Shown: positions 24,646-33,925, numbered from the stretch's first letter. The stretch is DNA of 64,000 nucleotides from Halomonas ventosae (GCF_004363555.1 NZ_SNZJ01000009.1:103551-167550), one strand, 5' to 3'. Program-made: numbers and translations. Notes: generated by a model not told the origin, from the sequence alone.

Positions 24646-25632
24646 ATGAAAGTGATCAAGACAGCATTTGCCGTCACAGCCCTGGCGGCCGCCATGGCGC
24701 CTGGCCTGGGCATGGCGCAGACCGAGCTGCAGTTCGGCCACGTCGGCAACCCCGGATCGTTGTTCGACGCCTCCGCCACGGAGTTTGCCAAGCGCGCCAA
24801 CGAGCGGCTGGGCGATGACTATGAGGTGGAGGTCTACGGCTCGAGCCAGCTGGGTGGCGACAGCTCCATGATGCAGAAGCTCAAGCTCGGCCAGCTCACC
24901 TTCACGCTGCCCTCCACCGTGATGTCCTCGGTGGTCGACGAGTTCGGCCTGTTCGAGATGCCCTACCTGATCAAGGACCGGGAGCACATGAAGCGGGTCA
25001 TCGAGGAAGTGCTCGAGCCGCAGCTCTATCCGCTGGTGGAGGAGGAGGGCTACAAGGTCCTCGCCGTCTGGGAGAACGGCTTCCGTCAGATCACCAATAA
25101 CGTCCGACCCATCAACACGCCGGAGGACCTGGATGGCCTCAAGCTGCGCACCCCCAAGGGGAAGTGGCGGGTACGCATGTTCGAGGAGTACGGCGCCAAC
25201 CCGTCACCCATGGCCCTCTCGGAAGTCTTCACGGCGCTGCAGACCGGCACCATGGACGGCCAGGAGAACCCCCTGGTGCAGATCTACTCCCAGAAGTTCC
25301 AGGAGGTCCAGGACTACCTGTCGTTGACCGGCCACGTCTACACGCCGGCCTACGTGGTGGTCTCCAGGAGCCACTGGGAGGACCTGCCGGACGAGGTGCG
25401 TGAGGTCCTGGAGGAGACCGCCCAGGAGGTGCAGGACTTCGTCTACGAGACGGCCGCCCGGCAGGACGAGGAGCTGCTCGGCGAGATGGAAGCCGCCGGT
25501 ATGGAGGTCAACGAGGCCGACAAGCAGGCCTTCATCGACGCCAGTGGCCCAGTCTATGAGCTCTTCGGCGAGGAAGTGGAAGGCGGCAGCGATCTGATCG
25601 ATCGCGTGCTGGAGCTCGGCAAGGAGGAGTGA
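24646..25632 (+). CDS. dctP: TRAP transporter substrate-binding protein DctP
   Basis: A 328-residue periplasmic solute receptor. A signal peptide covers about residues 1-24 (KTAFAVTALAAAMAPGLGMA). The DctP fold shows FGHVGNPGSLFDASATEFAKR at the start and KLRTPKGKWRVRMFEEYGANPSPMALSEVFTAL in the middle. The arginine in the KLRTP stretch, at about residue 168, is the expected carboxylate ligand, so the substrate is probably a small organic acid. It begins the dctPQM set. A hairpin after the stop probably makes it more abundant than the permease subunits. Confidence 0.93.
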   Translation: MKVIKTAFAVTALAAAMAPGLGMAQTELQFGHVGNPGSLFDASATEFAKRANERLGDDYEVEVYGSSQLGGDSSMMQKLKLGQLTFTLPSTVMSSVVDEFGLFEMPYLIKDREHMKRVIEEVLEPQLYPLVEEEGYKVLAVWENGFRQITNNVRPINTPEDLDGLKLRTPKGKWRVRMFEEYGANPSPMALSEVFTALQTGTMDGQENPLVQIYSQKFQEVQDYLSLTGHVYTPAYVVVSRSHWEDLPDEVREVLEETAQEVQDFVYETAARQDEELLGEMEAAGMEVNEADKQAFIDASGPVYELFGEEVEGGSDLIDRVLELGKEE

Positions 25633-25656
25633 TCCTCCCGTCCGGCTGACCTTCCT

Positions 25657-25683
25657 GACCGCCCCTGACGGGGCGGTCCTTCC
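25657..25683 (+). terminator. intercistronic hairpin between dctP and dctQ
   Basis: GACCGCCCC (25657-25665) pairs with GGGGCGGTC (25670-25678) around TGAC, followed by CTTCC. With no true U-run it probably acts as a partial terminator or mRNA 3'-end stabiliser. Confidence 0.6.
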
Positions 25684-25707
25684 CTGACTCGACGGAGTAG
25701 CGTCTTC

Positions 25708-26226
25708 ATGTCTCTCGCGAGATTACGATCCGGCTTCGAGTGGTTGCTCGAGGTCATCACCATGTTTCTGGTGGTGTCGCTGGCAGTCGTCGTGCTGCTC
25801 GGCGTCATCTTCCGCTTTGCCGGCAATTCCCTCGGCTGGTACGACGAGGTGGCCGCCGTGATGCTGGCCTGGGTCACCTACTACGGTGCCGCCCTGGCCG
25901 CGCTCAAGCGCGGCCATATCAGCGTGCCGGGCCTCGTCTATTCACAGCCGCGTGCCGTGCGCGTGACCCTGGTGGTGATCGGTGAGGTCATCATCCTGGC
26001 CTTCTTCGTGATGCTCGCCGCCTATGGCGTGCATGTCATCCAGATCCTCGGGGGATCGACCCTGGTCAGCGTGCCGATCCCGATCGCCGTCACCCAGTCG
26101 ACCATTCCCATCGGCGCCGCGCTCTACGTGATCGCCGAGCTGATCAACCTGCCGACCATCATGCGCGAGGCCTGGCAAGGCAAGGCGCCGCCCGCGGAGC
26201 ATGACATCGTGGAGGACGCGCAATGA
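25708..26226 (+). CDS. dctQ: TRAP transporter small permease DctQ
   Basis: A 172-residue inner-membrane protein with four hydrophobic helices (about residues 14-36, 45-63, 88-110 and 130-150). It has the family motif around NSLGWYDEVAAVMLAWVTYYGAALAALKRGHI. It is the small subunit that pairs with DctM to move the DctP-bound acid using the Na+ or H+ gradient. Its stop overlaps the dctM start by 4 nt (ATGA), so translation is coupled. A Na+-driven system would suit a halophile, but the ion cannot be read from the sequence. Confidence 0.92.
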   Translation: MSLARLRSGFEWLLEVITMFLVVSLAVVVLLGVIFRFAGNSLGWYDEVAAVMLAWVTYYGAALAALKRGHISVPGLVYSQPRAVRVTLVVIGEVIILAFFVMLAAYGVHVIQILGGSTLVSVPIPIAVTQSTIPIGAALYVIAELINLPTIMREAWQGKAPPAEHDIVEDAQ

Positions 26227-27503
26227 CGACTGCCCTGATCCTCCTGGCCGGCCTGGCGATGATCTTCATCAATATCCCCATCGCCGTGGCGCTGGGCGCG
26301 GTGTCTCTGCTGGCCATGCTGGTGCTGCAGGGCCCGAACAGCCTGCTCAGTTTCCCGATCGTGATGTTCGAGGGCGCCACCAAGTTTCCCCTGATCGCCA
26401 TACCCTTGTTCATCCTCGCCGGGGCGATCATGAATACCGGCGGCATCTCCAAGCGATTGATCGACTTCGCCTCGGCGCTGCTCGGTTTCATCCGCGGCGG
26501 ACTGGCGATGGTCAACATCGGCACCTCGCTGTTCTTCGCCGAGATCTCGGGCTCGGCGGTGGCCGACGTCGCCGCCCTCGGCTCCATCCTGATGCCGGCG
26601 ATGAAGAAGAAGGGCTATCCGGCGGACTTTACCGCGGCGATCACCTCCTCCTCGGCGTCGCTGGCAATCATCATCCCGCCCTCCATCCCGATGATCCTCT
26701 ACGCCGCCATGGCCGACACCTCGGTGGTGCAGCTGTTCGTGGCCGGCATCGTGCCGGGGCTGCTCGGCGGGTTGTCGATGATGGCGCTCGCCTGGTTCTT
26801 CGCCGTCCGCTACAAGTACCCGGTCGAGGAAGCCTTCCAGCTCAAGCGAGTCTGGGCCACCTTCAAGGCAGCGGGACTCGCCTTCCTGCTGCCGCTGATC
26901 ATCCTCGGGGGCATCTTCGGAGGCTTCATGACCGCCACCGAGGGCGCCGCCCTGGCGGTGGTCGCGGCGCTGCTGATCAGCTTCCGCTACGGCGAGCTGC
27001 GCTGGAGCACGCTGCGCGGCGCCATGGTCGAGGGCGGCGTCCAGACCGCCGTGGTCATGCTGCTGGTGGCGAGCTCCGCCCTGCTGGGAGACTTCCTCAC
27101 CCGGGCCCAGCTGCCCCAGACCCTTGCCGCCGTGATCGGCGACTTCACCAGCAACAAGTACATGGTGCTGGCGCTGCTCAACGTCTTCCTGCTGGCGATC
27201 GGCATGATCCTGCACTCGGCGGCGGCGATCATCCTCACCGTGCCCATCGTCATGCCGCTGGTGATGATGGTCGGGATCGATCCGGTCCACTTCGGCATGA
27301 TCGTCACCCTGAACCTGGCCATCGGCCAGCAGACGCCCCCGGTGGCCAGCGTGCTGATGACGGCCTGCTCGGTGGCCAAGGCGGACATCTGGGACGTGGC
27401 CAAGGCCAATGTGCCCTTCATGATCCTGCTGTTCGTGCTGCTGATGCTGGTCACCTATGTGCCGGTCGTTCCCATGGGTCTGGTGGACCTCTTCTACCGG
27501 TGA
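26223..27503 (+). CDS. dctM: TRAP transporter large permease DctM
   Basis: A 426-residue protein with about 12 transmembrane segments. It shows the DctM marks FPLIAIPLFILAGAIMNTGGI, the ISGSAVADVAALGSILMPAM segment of the ion/substrate site and PPSIPMILYAAMADTSVVQLFVAGIVPG, with NLAIGQQTPPVASVLMTACSVA in the C-terminal half. It is the transport-catalysing subunit. It is followed after 26 nt by the enoyl-CoA-hydratase-fold gene, so uptake and breakdown of the same substrate are probably cotranscribed. Confidence 0.94.
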   Translation: MTTALILLAGLAMIFINIPIAVALGAVSLLAMLVLQGPNSLLSFPIVMFEGATKFPLIAIPLFILAGAIMNTGGISKRLIDFASALLGFIRGGLAMVNIGTSLFFAEISGSAVADVAALGSILMPAMKKKGYPADFTAAITSSSASLAIIIPPSIPMILYAAMADTSVVQLFVAGIVPGLLGGLSMMALAWFFAVRYKYPVEEAFQLKRVWATFKAAGLAFLLPLIILGGIFGGFMTATEGAALAVVAALLISFRYGELRWSTLRGAMVEGGVQTAVVMLLVASSALLGDFLTRAQLPQTLAAVIGDFTSNKYMVLALLNVFLLAIGMILHSAAAIILTVPIVMPLVMMVGIDPVHFGMIVTLNLAIGQQTPPVASVLMTACSVAKADIWDVAKANVPFMILLFVLLMLVTYVPVVPMGLVDLFYR

Positions 27504-27529
27504 TGCCGCTGACCCCTGACGGGAGAAAC

Positions 27530-28318
27530 ATGATGAGCGACGAGTCCGTGATCCTGCGCCGCGAGGGCGGAATCGCCTGGATCGGCTTCAATCGCCCGGC
27601 GAGCCGCAATGCCATGACCTGGGAGATGTACGACGCCCTGGAAGCCTGCTGTGACCGGCTTGCCCAGGACGATGAGGTGGTGGCCGTCGTGTTGCATGGA
27701 ATGGGGGGCGAGGCCTTCGTGGCCGGCACCGACATCGGCCAGTTCACGCACTTCGCCGCCCCCGAGGATGCCATCGGCTACGAGCGGCGCATCGACCGGG
27801 TGGTGGGCAAGCTCGAGGCCTTGCCCAGGCCCACCATCGCCCTGATCGAGGGCGCCTGCGTGGGCGGCGGCGCCGCCCTGGCGCTGGTCTGCGACTTCCG
27901 CTACTGCACGCCCAGCATGAAGTTCGGTGTGCCCATCGCCAGGACGCTCGGCAATACCCTGTCGATGAGCAACGTCTCTCGGCTGATCGACATGATCGGC
28001 GTGGCCCGCACCAAGGAGGCGCTGATGATGGCCAGGCTGTTCGGGGCCGAGGAGGCGGCCCAGGCGGGACTGGTCAATGCGGTGTTTGACGCCGAGGTGA
28101 TCCATGAGGAGGTGGCCGCCATCGCCGCCGAATTCGCGCGGCGCGCCCCGCTCACCGTCCAGGCCAGCAAGGCGCTGGTGGGGCGGGTGCTCGCCGAGCG
28201 TCGTCCCGCCCCCGAGGCCGGGGACGACTGGGTCACCACCTGCTACATGAGCGACGACTTCAAGGCGGCGGTGAACCGGTTCGTCCACAAGACGCCCTTC
28301 GAGTGGCGCGGCCGCTAG
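27530..28318 (+). CDS. crotonase-fold protein without the canonical catalytic glutamates
   Basis: A 262-residue member of the enoyl-CoA hydratase/isomerase superfamily. The fold signature GACVGGGAALALVCDFRYCT and an oxyanion-hole region are present. However, the positions equivalent to rat hydratase Glu144 and Glu164 are Ala116 and Ile136 (GGGAALAL and FGVPIART). Simple hydratase chemistry is therefore unlikely; isomerase, racemase-like, hydrolase or retro-aldol chemistry is possible. The start may be 27530 or the next codon ATG at 27533; GGGAG is at 27521. It lies between the TRAP permease and a CoA-transferase gene, so it probably acts on a CoA ester of the imported acid. Confidence 0.82.
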   Translation: MMSDESVILRREGGIAWIGFNRPASRNAMTWEMYDALEACCDRLAQDDEVVAVVLHGMGGEAFVAGTDIGQFTHFAAPEDAIGYERRIDRVVGKLEALPRPTIALIEGACVGGGAALALVCDFRYCTPSMKFGVPIARTLGNTLSMSNVSRLIDMIGVARTKEALMMARLFGAEEAAQAGLVNAVFDAEVIHEEVAAIAAEFARRAPLTVQASKALVGRVLAERRPAPEAGDDWVTTCYMSDDFKAAVNRFVHKTPFEWRGR

Positions 28319-28349
28319 CATGAATGACAGCAATGGAGGGAGCACAGCG

Positions 28350-29537
28350 ATGCTGCCACTGCAGAACCTCAAGGTCCTCGACATCTCCCAGATCATGGCC
28401 GGTCCCTACTGCACCATGGTGCTGGCCGACATGGGCGCGGAGGTGATCAAGGTCGAGAAGCTCAACGGCGGCGATGACAGTCGCCAGATGGGCCCCTATG
28501 TCAACGACGAGTCGACCTGCTTCTCGCAGATCAACCGCAACAAGAAGAGCATCTCGCTCAACCTCAAGGACGACCGGGCCCGGGAGATCTTCTACCGCCT
28601 GGCCCGGGACGCGGACGTCATCGTCGAGAACTACCGCACCGGGGTGACCCAGTCGCTGAAGATCGACTACGACACCATCAAGGCGATCAACCCGGGCATC
28701 GTCTACTGCTCGATCTCCGGCTACGGCCAGACCGGACCCTACCGGCACAAGGGAGGCTTCGACCTGGTCGCCCAGGGGATGACCGGGCTGATGTCGATGA
28801 CCGGCGAGCCGGGGCGTCGGCCGCTGAAGACCGGCATCGCCGTCTACGACATCGGCGCCGGCCTCACCGCCACCTACTCGATCCTCGCCGCCTGCATCCA
28901 CAAGATGAACACCGGCGAGGGCCAGCATATCGACATCGCCATCACCGAGTGTGGCCTGCCCTGGTACACCTGGGAGGCGGCCGCCTACTTTGCCGAGGGC
29001 CGGGTGCCCGAGCCGACTGGCTGGCGCCACCGCGTCTCGGCGCCCTACCAGGCGATCAAGGCCCGAGACGGCTACCTGATGCTCGGCTGCGCCAACCAGC
29101 GCACCTGGGAGCGCTTCGCCGGCGATGTGCTGGAGCGCCCCGAGCTGATGGAAGACCCTCGCTTCCTGACCAATCACGACCGCGGCCAGCATGTCGAGGA
29201 GCTCGAGGCGCTGCTGGAGTCGATCATGGTCGAGCGCGACGTCGACGACTGGCTTGCGCGCTGCGACACGGCCGGGGTGCCCGCCGGGCCGATCAACGAT
29301 TTCGCCCAGGCCATGAGCGACGAGCACTACCTGGCGCGCGGCATGGTGCAGGAAATGGACCACCCGAAGATCGGTCGGATGAAGACCATCGGTTTCCCCA
29401 GCAAGTTCTCGCGTACCCCGTCGCAGATCCGTCAGCCGGCACCGCTGTTCGCCCAGCACACAGATGAAATCCTCGGTGGCATGGGGTTGTCTGCCGAGGA
29501 GCTCGAGACCCTGAGGGCCGAGGGCTGCATCAAGTAG
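28350..29537 (+). CDS. CaiB/BaiF (family III) CoA transferase
   Basis: A 395-residue family III CoA transferase. The start is LKVLDISQIMAGPYCTMVLADMGAEVIKVE, a hallmark of the family. The predicted catalytic aspartate is Asp167 in GIAVYDIGAGLTATYSI, and GYGQTGPYRHKGGFDLVAQGMTG precedes it. It should move CoA from a donor such as succinyl-CoA to the imported acid. The start at 28350 is preferred because GGAGGG is at 28335-28340; an ATG at 28320 directly after the upstream stop would add 10 residues with no site. It pairs with the crotonase-fold gene as an activation-and-conversion couple. Confidence 0.88.
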   Translation: MLPLQNLKVLDISQIMAGPYCTMVLADMGAEVIKVEKLNGGDDSRQMGPYVNDESTCFSQINRNKKSISLNLKDDRAREIFYRLARDADVIVENYRTGVTQSLKIDYDTIKAINPGIVYCSISGYGQTGPYRHKGGFDLVAQGMTGLMSMTGEPGRRPLKTGIAVYDIGAGLTATYSILAACIHKMNTGEGQHIDIAITECGLPWYTWEAAAYFAEGRVPEPTGWRHRVSAPYQAIKARDGYLMLGCANQRTWERFAGDVLERPELMEDPRFLTNHDRGQHVEELEALLESIMVERDVDDWLARCDTAGVPAGPINDFAQAMSDEHYLARGMVQEMDHPKIGRMKTIGFPSKFSRTPSQIRQPAPLFAQHTDEILGGMGLSAEELETLRAEGCIK

Positions 29538-29599
29538 GCGCCTTTTCGAGACATGGATTGCATTCATTATCCAAGAACAAGATGCACGGAGATTGACTC

Positions 29600-30808
29600 A
29601 TGCTGAACCTCGACTTCCACCCCTCTGGTCGCCACTTCCTCCAGATTCCCGGCCCTTCCCCGGTGCCGGATCGCATCCTGCGCGCCATGAGCCTGCCGAC
29701 CATCGACCACCGGGGCCCGGAGTTCGGGGCGCTGGGACTCGAGTTGCTCGGCAAGGTCAAGCAGGTCTTCAAGACCGACAACCCGGTGATCATCTACCCG
29801 GCGTCGGGCACCGGCGCCTGGGAGGCGGCGCTTTCCAATACCCTCTCGCCGGGCGACGAGGTGCTGATGTTCGAGACCGGCCACTTCGCTACCCTGTGGC
29901 ACAGGATGGCCACCCGCCTGGGCCTGGCGCCCGAGTTCATCGGCCTGCCGGGCTATGAGGGCTGGCGCCACGGCGTGCAGGCCGACATGATCGAGGCGCG
30001 CCTGAGGGAAGACACCGGGCACAGGCTCAAGGCGGTCTGCGTGGTGCACAACGAGACCTCCACCGGGGTGACCAGCGACATCGCGGCGGTGCGCCGCGCG
30101 ATCGACGCCGCCGGTCACCCGGCGCTGCTGCTGGTCGACACCATCTCGGGGCTGGCCAGTGCCGACTACCGCCATGACGAGTGGGGGGTGGACGTGACCA
30201 TCTCCGGCTCCCAGAAGGGCTTGATGCTGCCCCCGGGGATCAGCTTCAACGCGGTCTCCGACAAGGCCATCGAGGCGAGCCGCCACAACGCCATGCCGAA
30301 GAGCTTCTGGGCCTGGGACGAGATCCTCGAGGCCAACCGGAACGGCTACTGGCCCTATACCCCCAGCACCAACCTGCTCTACGGCCTCAACGAGTCGCTG
30401 GACATGCTGCTCGAGGAGGGCCTGGAGCACGTGCTGGCGCGCCACCAGCGCTGGGCCGCCGGTGTGCGCACGGCGGTGGAGGCCTGGGGGCTGGAGATCC
30501 AGTGCCAGGATCCGTCCGTCTACTCGCCGGTGCTCACCGGGGTGGTGATGCCCGAGGGCACCGACGCCGACGCGGTGCGCAAGATCATCTACGAGCGCTT
30601 CGACCTGTCGCTGGGCACGGGGCTCGGCAAGGCCAAGGGCAAGATGTTCCGCATCGGCCACCTGGGCGACTGCAACGACCTGACCCTGATCGCCACCCTG
30701 GGCGGCTGCGAGGCGGGCCTGAAGCTGGCGGGCGTACCCCTCAAGGGCAGCGGTGTGACGGCCGCACTGGACTACTTCGCCGGCCACCCCCTCGAGGCCG
30801 CCCACTGA
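29600..30808 (+). CDS. class V aminotransferase, serine-glyoxylate / aspartate-glyoxylate type
   Basis: A 402-residue PLP enzyme of the alanine/serine-glyoxylate aminotransferase group. It has the substrate-side FLQIPGPSPVPDRILRAM, ASGTGAWEAALSNTL, the cofactor aspartate in LLLVDTISGLAS and the Schiff-base lysine Lys206 in SGSQKGLMLPPG. It probably converts glyoxylate to glycine with serine (giving hydroxypyruvate) or aspartate as donor; it also resembles BhcA of the beta-hydroxyaspartate cycle. It sits in the TRAP module and close to glcDEF, so glyoxylate is the likely common metabolite. An AT-rich stretch (29550-29595) lies before the start. Confidence 0.83.
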   Translation: MLNLDFHPSGRHFLQIPGPSPVPDRILRAMSLPTIDHRGPEFGALGLELLGKVKQVFKTDNPVIIYPASGTGAWEAALSNTLSPGDEVLMFETGHFATLWHRMATRLGLAPEFIGLPGYEGWRHGVQADMIEARLREDTGHRLKAVCVVHNETSTGVTSDIAAVRRAIDAAGHPALLLVDTISGLASADYRHDEWGVDVTISGSQKGLMLPPGISFNAVSDKAIEASRHNAMPKSFWAWDEILEANRNGYWPYTPSTNLLYGLNESLDMLLEEGLEHVLARHQRWAAGVRTAVEAWGLEIQCQDPSVYSPVLTGVVMPEGTDADAVRKIIYERFDLSLGTGLGKAKGKMFRIGHLGDCNDLTLIATLGGCEAGLKLAGVPLKGSGVTAALDYFAGHPLEAAH

Positions 30809-30844
30809 CCATCGGCAGTGCCACGCATGGCGGAGGATGATCCC

Positions 30845-33800
30845 ATGACGTCCCTGAAGGACAATTCCCGGGCCGGCCGGGCCCCCGATGCCCGGATCAA
30901 GCCGGTGACCGAGCTGGCGGCCCGGCTATCACGCGAACTCGAGGGCGAGGTGCTGTTCGATGACGCCTCGCGGGGCCGCTACTCGACGGATGCCTCGATC
31001 TACCAGGTCACCCCGGTGGGCGTGGCAATTCCCCGCCACCAGCGGGACCTGGCGCTGGCGCTGGAGATCGCCCGGGACGCCGGGGTGCCGGTGCTGGCGC
31101 GTGGTGCCGGCACCAGCCAGTGCGGCCAGACGGTGGGCGAGGCGCTGGTGATCGACAGCACCCGCTGGCTCGACGAGGTCGTCGAGTTCGACCCCGAGGC
31201 GCGCACCGTGGTGGTCGAGCCCGGGATCGTGCTCGACCACCTCAACGCCTGGCTCAAGCCACATGGCCTCTGGTACCCGGTGGACGTCTCCACCAGCGCC
31301 CAGTGCACCCTCGGCGGCATGGCCGGCAACAACTCCTGCGGCTCGCGCTCGATCCGCTACGGCAACATGGTGCACAACGTGCTGGGCGTGGATGCGCTGC
31401 TGGCCGACGGCAGCGAGGGGCACTTCGGCTTCGTCGACCAGCTTCCGGACTCGGGGAGGGTGCGCGAACTGGCCGAGCGGGTGAAGGCCATCGCCGACGG
31501 CGTGGCCCCCGAGATCCGTGAGCACTTCCCCAAGGTGCTCAGGCGGGTCGGCGGCTACAACCTGGACCTCTTCGACTGCCAGAACCCCAAGCCCTATGAC
31601 CCGGGCGGGCGCGCCAATCTCGCCCACCTGCTGGTGGGCTCCGAGGGTACCCTTGCCGTGAGCCGCCGGATCACCCTGCGCCTCTCGCCGCTGCCCGAGC
31701 ACAAGGTGCTCGGGGTGGTGAACTTCCCCACCTTCTACCAGGCGATGGACCTCACCCAGCACATCGTCACCCTCGACCCCTCCGCGGTGGAACTGGTCGA
31801 TCGCACCATGATCGACCTCTCGCTGGAGAACCCGGCCTTTCGCCCGGTGATCGAAAAGGCGCTGATCGGCAGACCCGAGGCGGTATTGCTGGTGGAGTTC
31901 GCCGGAGAGGACCGCGAGGCTCAGCTCGCCTCGCTTGCGCGCCTTTCCGAGCTGATGGCCGACCTGGGGCTGCCGGAGAGCGTGGTGGAGATGCCCGAGC
32001 CCGCCGAGCAGAAGGCGCTGTGGAACGTGCGCAAGGCGGGGCTCAACATCATGATGAGCATGAAGGGGGACGGCAAGCCGGTCTCCTTCATCGAGGACTG
32101 CGCAGTGCCGCTGGAGCACCTGGCCGAGTACACCGACAGGCTGACCGAGGTCTTCCACCGCTACGGCACCGAAGGCACCTGGTACGCCCACGCCAGTGTG
32201 GGCACCCTTCACGTGCGGCCGATCCTCGACATGCGCCGTGACGGCGCCGAGAAGATGCGCGAGATCGCCGAGCAGGCCTCCGCCCTGGTGCGCGAGTACA
32301 AGGGCGCCTACTCCGGCGAGCATGGCGATGGCCTCTGCCGGGGCGAGTGGGTCGCCTGGCAGTTCGGCGAGACCGTCAACGATGCCTTTCGCGAGGTGAA
32401 GCGGCTCTTCGACCCCGAGAATCGTTTCAACCCGGGCAAGATCGTCGACACCCCGCGGATGGATGACGAGCGCTACTTCCGCTTTGCCTCCACCTACCGG
32501 ACGATCCCGATGACGCCGGTATTCGACTGGTCGCCCTGGAACGTCACCCGCGACCCGCTCTCGGGCCAGCAGGGCGAGCCCGGCAGCGCCGGCGACCCCA
32601 CCCATGGCCTGGCCATGGCGGTGGAGATGTGCAACAACAACGGCCACTGCCGCAAGTTCGATGCCGGCACCATGTGCCCCAGCTACCGCATCACCCGCGA
32701 CGAGCAGCACCTCACCCGCGGGCGCGCCAACACCCTGCGCCTGGTGCTCTCCGGCCAGCTCGGCGATGCGGGGCTGGCCAGCGACGACGTCAAGGAGGCA
32801 CTCGACCTCTGCGTCTCCTGCAAGGGCTGCAAGCGCGACTGTCCCACCGGGGTCGATATGGCCAAGTTCAAGATCGAGGCGCGTACCGCCCGGGCGAAGG
32901 CGAGAGGGCTGTCATGGCGCGATCGCATGGTCGGCGAGATGCCACGCTATGCCCCCTGGGCCAGCCGATTCTCCGGCCTGCTGGGGGCCGTGGAACGCCT
33001 GCCGCTCCTCTCGCGCCGGGTCAAGACGGCCCTGGGGCTCGCGGTGCAGCGCGACTTCCCGCGCTTTCGCGGCAACTTCCTTGCCGAAGCGCAGGGGGAG
33101 GTGGTCCAGGCCCCGCGGGAGGTGCTGCTCTTCGTCGATACCTTCAACAACTACCTGGAGAGCGAGAATGCCCGGGCGGCCAAGCGGGTACTGGAGGCCG
33201 CCGGCTACCGGGTGCACCTCAACGTCAAGAAAGGCGAGCGGCCGCTGTGCTGCGGACGCACCTACCTCTCCTCTGGGCAGTTCGACAAGGCGCGACTGGA
33301 GGCGCGCCGCACCCTGGACCACCTGATGCCCCATGTCAGGCGGGGCGTGGCGATCGTCGGGCTCGAGCCCTCCTGCCTGCTGACCCTGCGCGACGAGTTC
33401 CTGCAGTATGGTTTCGGCAAGGAGGCCGAGGCCCTCTCCGAGTCGGCCTTCCTGTTCGAGGAGTTCCTGGTCCGGGCCTTCGAGGCCGGCGAGTTGCCGC
33501 TCGACCTCAAGCCGGTGGCTCACCCGCGGGCCATGCTGCATGGTCACTGCCACCAGAAGGCCTTCGATGCCGTGCGCCCGGTCGAGCAGGTGCTCTCCTG
33601 GATTCCCGGCCTCGAGGTCGAGACCATCGAGTCCTCCTGCTGCGGCATGGCCGGCAGCTTCGGCTACGAGGCGGAGCACTATGACGCCTCGATGAAGATG
33701 GCCGAGCTGTCGCTGCTGCCGGCGATCCGCAAGGCCGCTGACGATGCCGTGCTGGTCGCCGACGGGACCAGCTGCCGTCATCAGATCCGGGACGGCAGCG

Positions 33801-33850
33801 GCCGGGAGGCCATCCATGTGGCCCGGCTCCTCGAGCGGGCGCTGGCCTGA
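30845..33850 (+). CDS. FAD-linked and 4Fe-4S D-2-hydroxyacid dehydrogenase (YdiJ/Dld-II-like)
   Basis: A 1001-residue fusion of a GlcD-like FAD oxidase and a GlcF-like iron-sulfur part. The FAD domain includes VLARGAGTSQCGQTVGEALVID, GNNSCGSRSIRYGNMVHN and, near residue 490, YSGEHGDGLCRGEW. The iron-sulfur region has Cys596, Cys602 and Cys611, then Cys656, Cys659, Cys662 and Cys666. CCG domains follow (PLCCGRTYLSS, SSCCGMAGSFGYE). Relatives oxidise D-2-hydroxyglutarate or D-lactate. The start at 30845 has GGAGG 8 nt upstream. It follows the aminotransferase by 36 nt and ends at a hairpin. Confidence 0.88.
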   Translation: MTSLKDNSRAGRAPDARIKPVTELAARLSRELEGEVLFDDASRGRYSTDASIYQVTPVGVAIPRHQRDLALALEIARDAGVPVLARGAGTSQCGQTVGEALVIDSTRWLDEVVEFDPEARTVVVEPGIVLDHLNAWLKPHGLWYPVDVSTSAQCTLGGMAGNNSCGSRSIRYGNMVHNVLGVDALLADGSEGHFGFVDQLPDSGRVRELAERVKAIADGVAPEIREHFPKVLRRVGGYNLDLFDCQNPKPYDPGGRANLAHLLVGSEGTLAVSRRITLRLSPLPEHKVLGVVNFPTFYQAMDLTQHIVTLDPSAVELVDRTMIDLSLENPAFRPVIEKALIGRPEAVLLVEFAGEDREAQLASLARLSELMADLGLPESVVEMPEPAEQKALWNVRKAGLNIMMSMKGDGKPVSFIEDCAVPLEHLAEYTDRLTEVFHRYGTEGTWYAHASVGTLHVRPILDMRRDGAEKMREIAEQASALVREYKGAYSGEHGDGLCRGEWVAWQFGETVNDAFREVKRLFDPENRFNPGKIVDTPRMDDERYFRFASTYRTIPMTPVFDWSPWNVTRDPLSGQQGEPGSAGDPTHGLAMAVEMCNNNGHCRKFDAGTMCPSYRITRDEQHLTRGRANTLRLVLSGQLGDAGLASDDVKEALDLCVSCKGCKRDCPTGVDMAKFKIEARTARAKARGLSWRDRMVGEMPRYAPWASRFSGLLGAVERLPLLSRRVKTALGLAVQRDFPRFRGNFLAEAQGEVVQAPREVLLFVDTFNNYLESENARAAKRVLEAAGYRVHLNVKKGERPLCCGRTYLSSGQFDKARLEARRTLDHLMPHVRRGVAIVGLEPSCLLTLRDEFLQYGFGKEAEALSESAFLFEEFLVRAFEAGELPLDLKPVAHPRAMLHGHCHQKAFDAVRPVEQVLSWIPGLEVETIESSCCGMAGSFGYEAEHYDASMKMAELSLLPAIRKAADDAVLVADGTSCRHQIRDGSGREAIHVARLLERALA

Positions 33851-33860
33851 GTCCGTGGCT

Positions 33861-33885
33861 GACGGGCCCTGCCTCAGGGCCCGTC
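33861..33885 (+). terminator. hairpin after the FAD/Fe-S dehydrogenase
   Basis: GACGGGCCCTG (33861-33871) and CAGGGCCCGTC (33875-33885) form a perfect 11-bp stem. No T-run follows, so it may be an mRNA-stability element or a weak terminator separating the threonine aldolase gene from the upstream operon. Confidence 0.55.
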
Positions 33886-33925
33886 GGCACCACCCGTTAC
33901 CCACACCCGAACGAGGCGGTTGAGC

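Noticed and set aside
29600..30808. The class V aminotransferase considered as proof of a beta-hydroxyaspartate cycle.
   Set aside because: No beta-hydroxyaspartate dehydratase, aldolase of the BhcC type or iminosuccinate reductase is present in the window; the threonine aldolase here is of the LtaE type.
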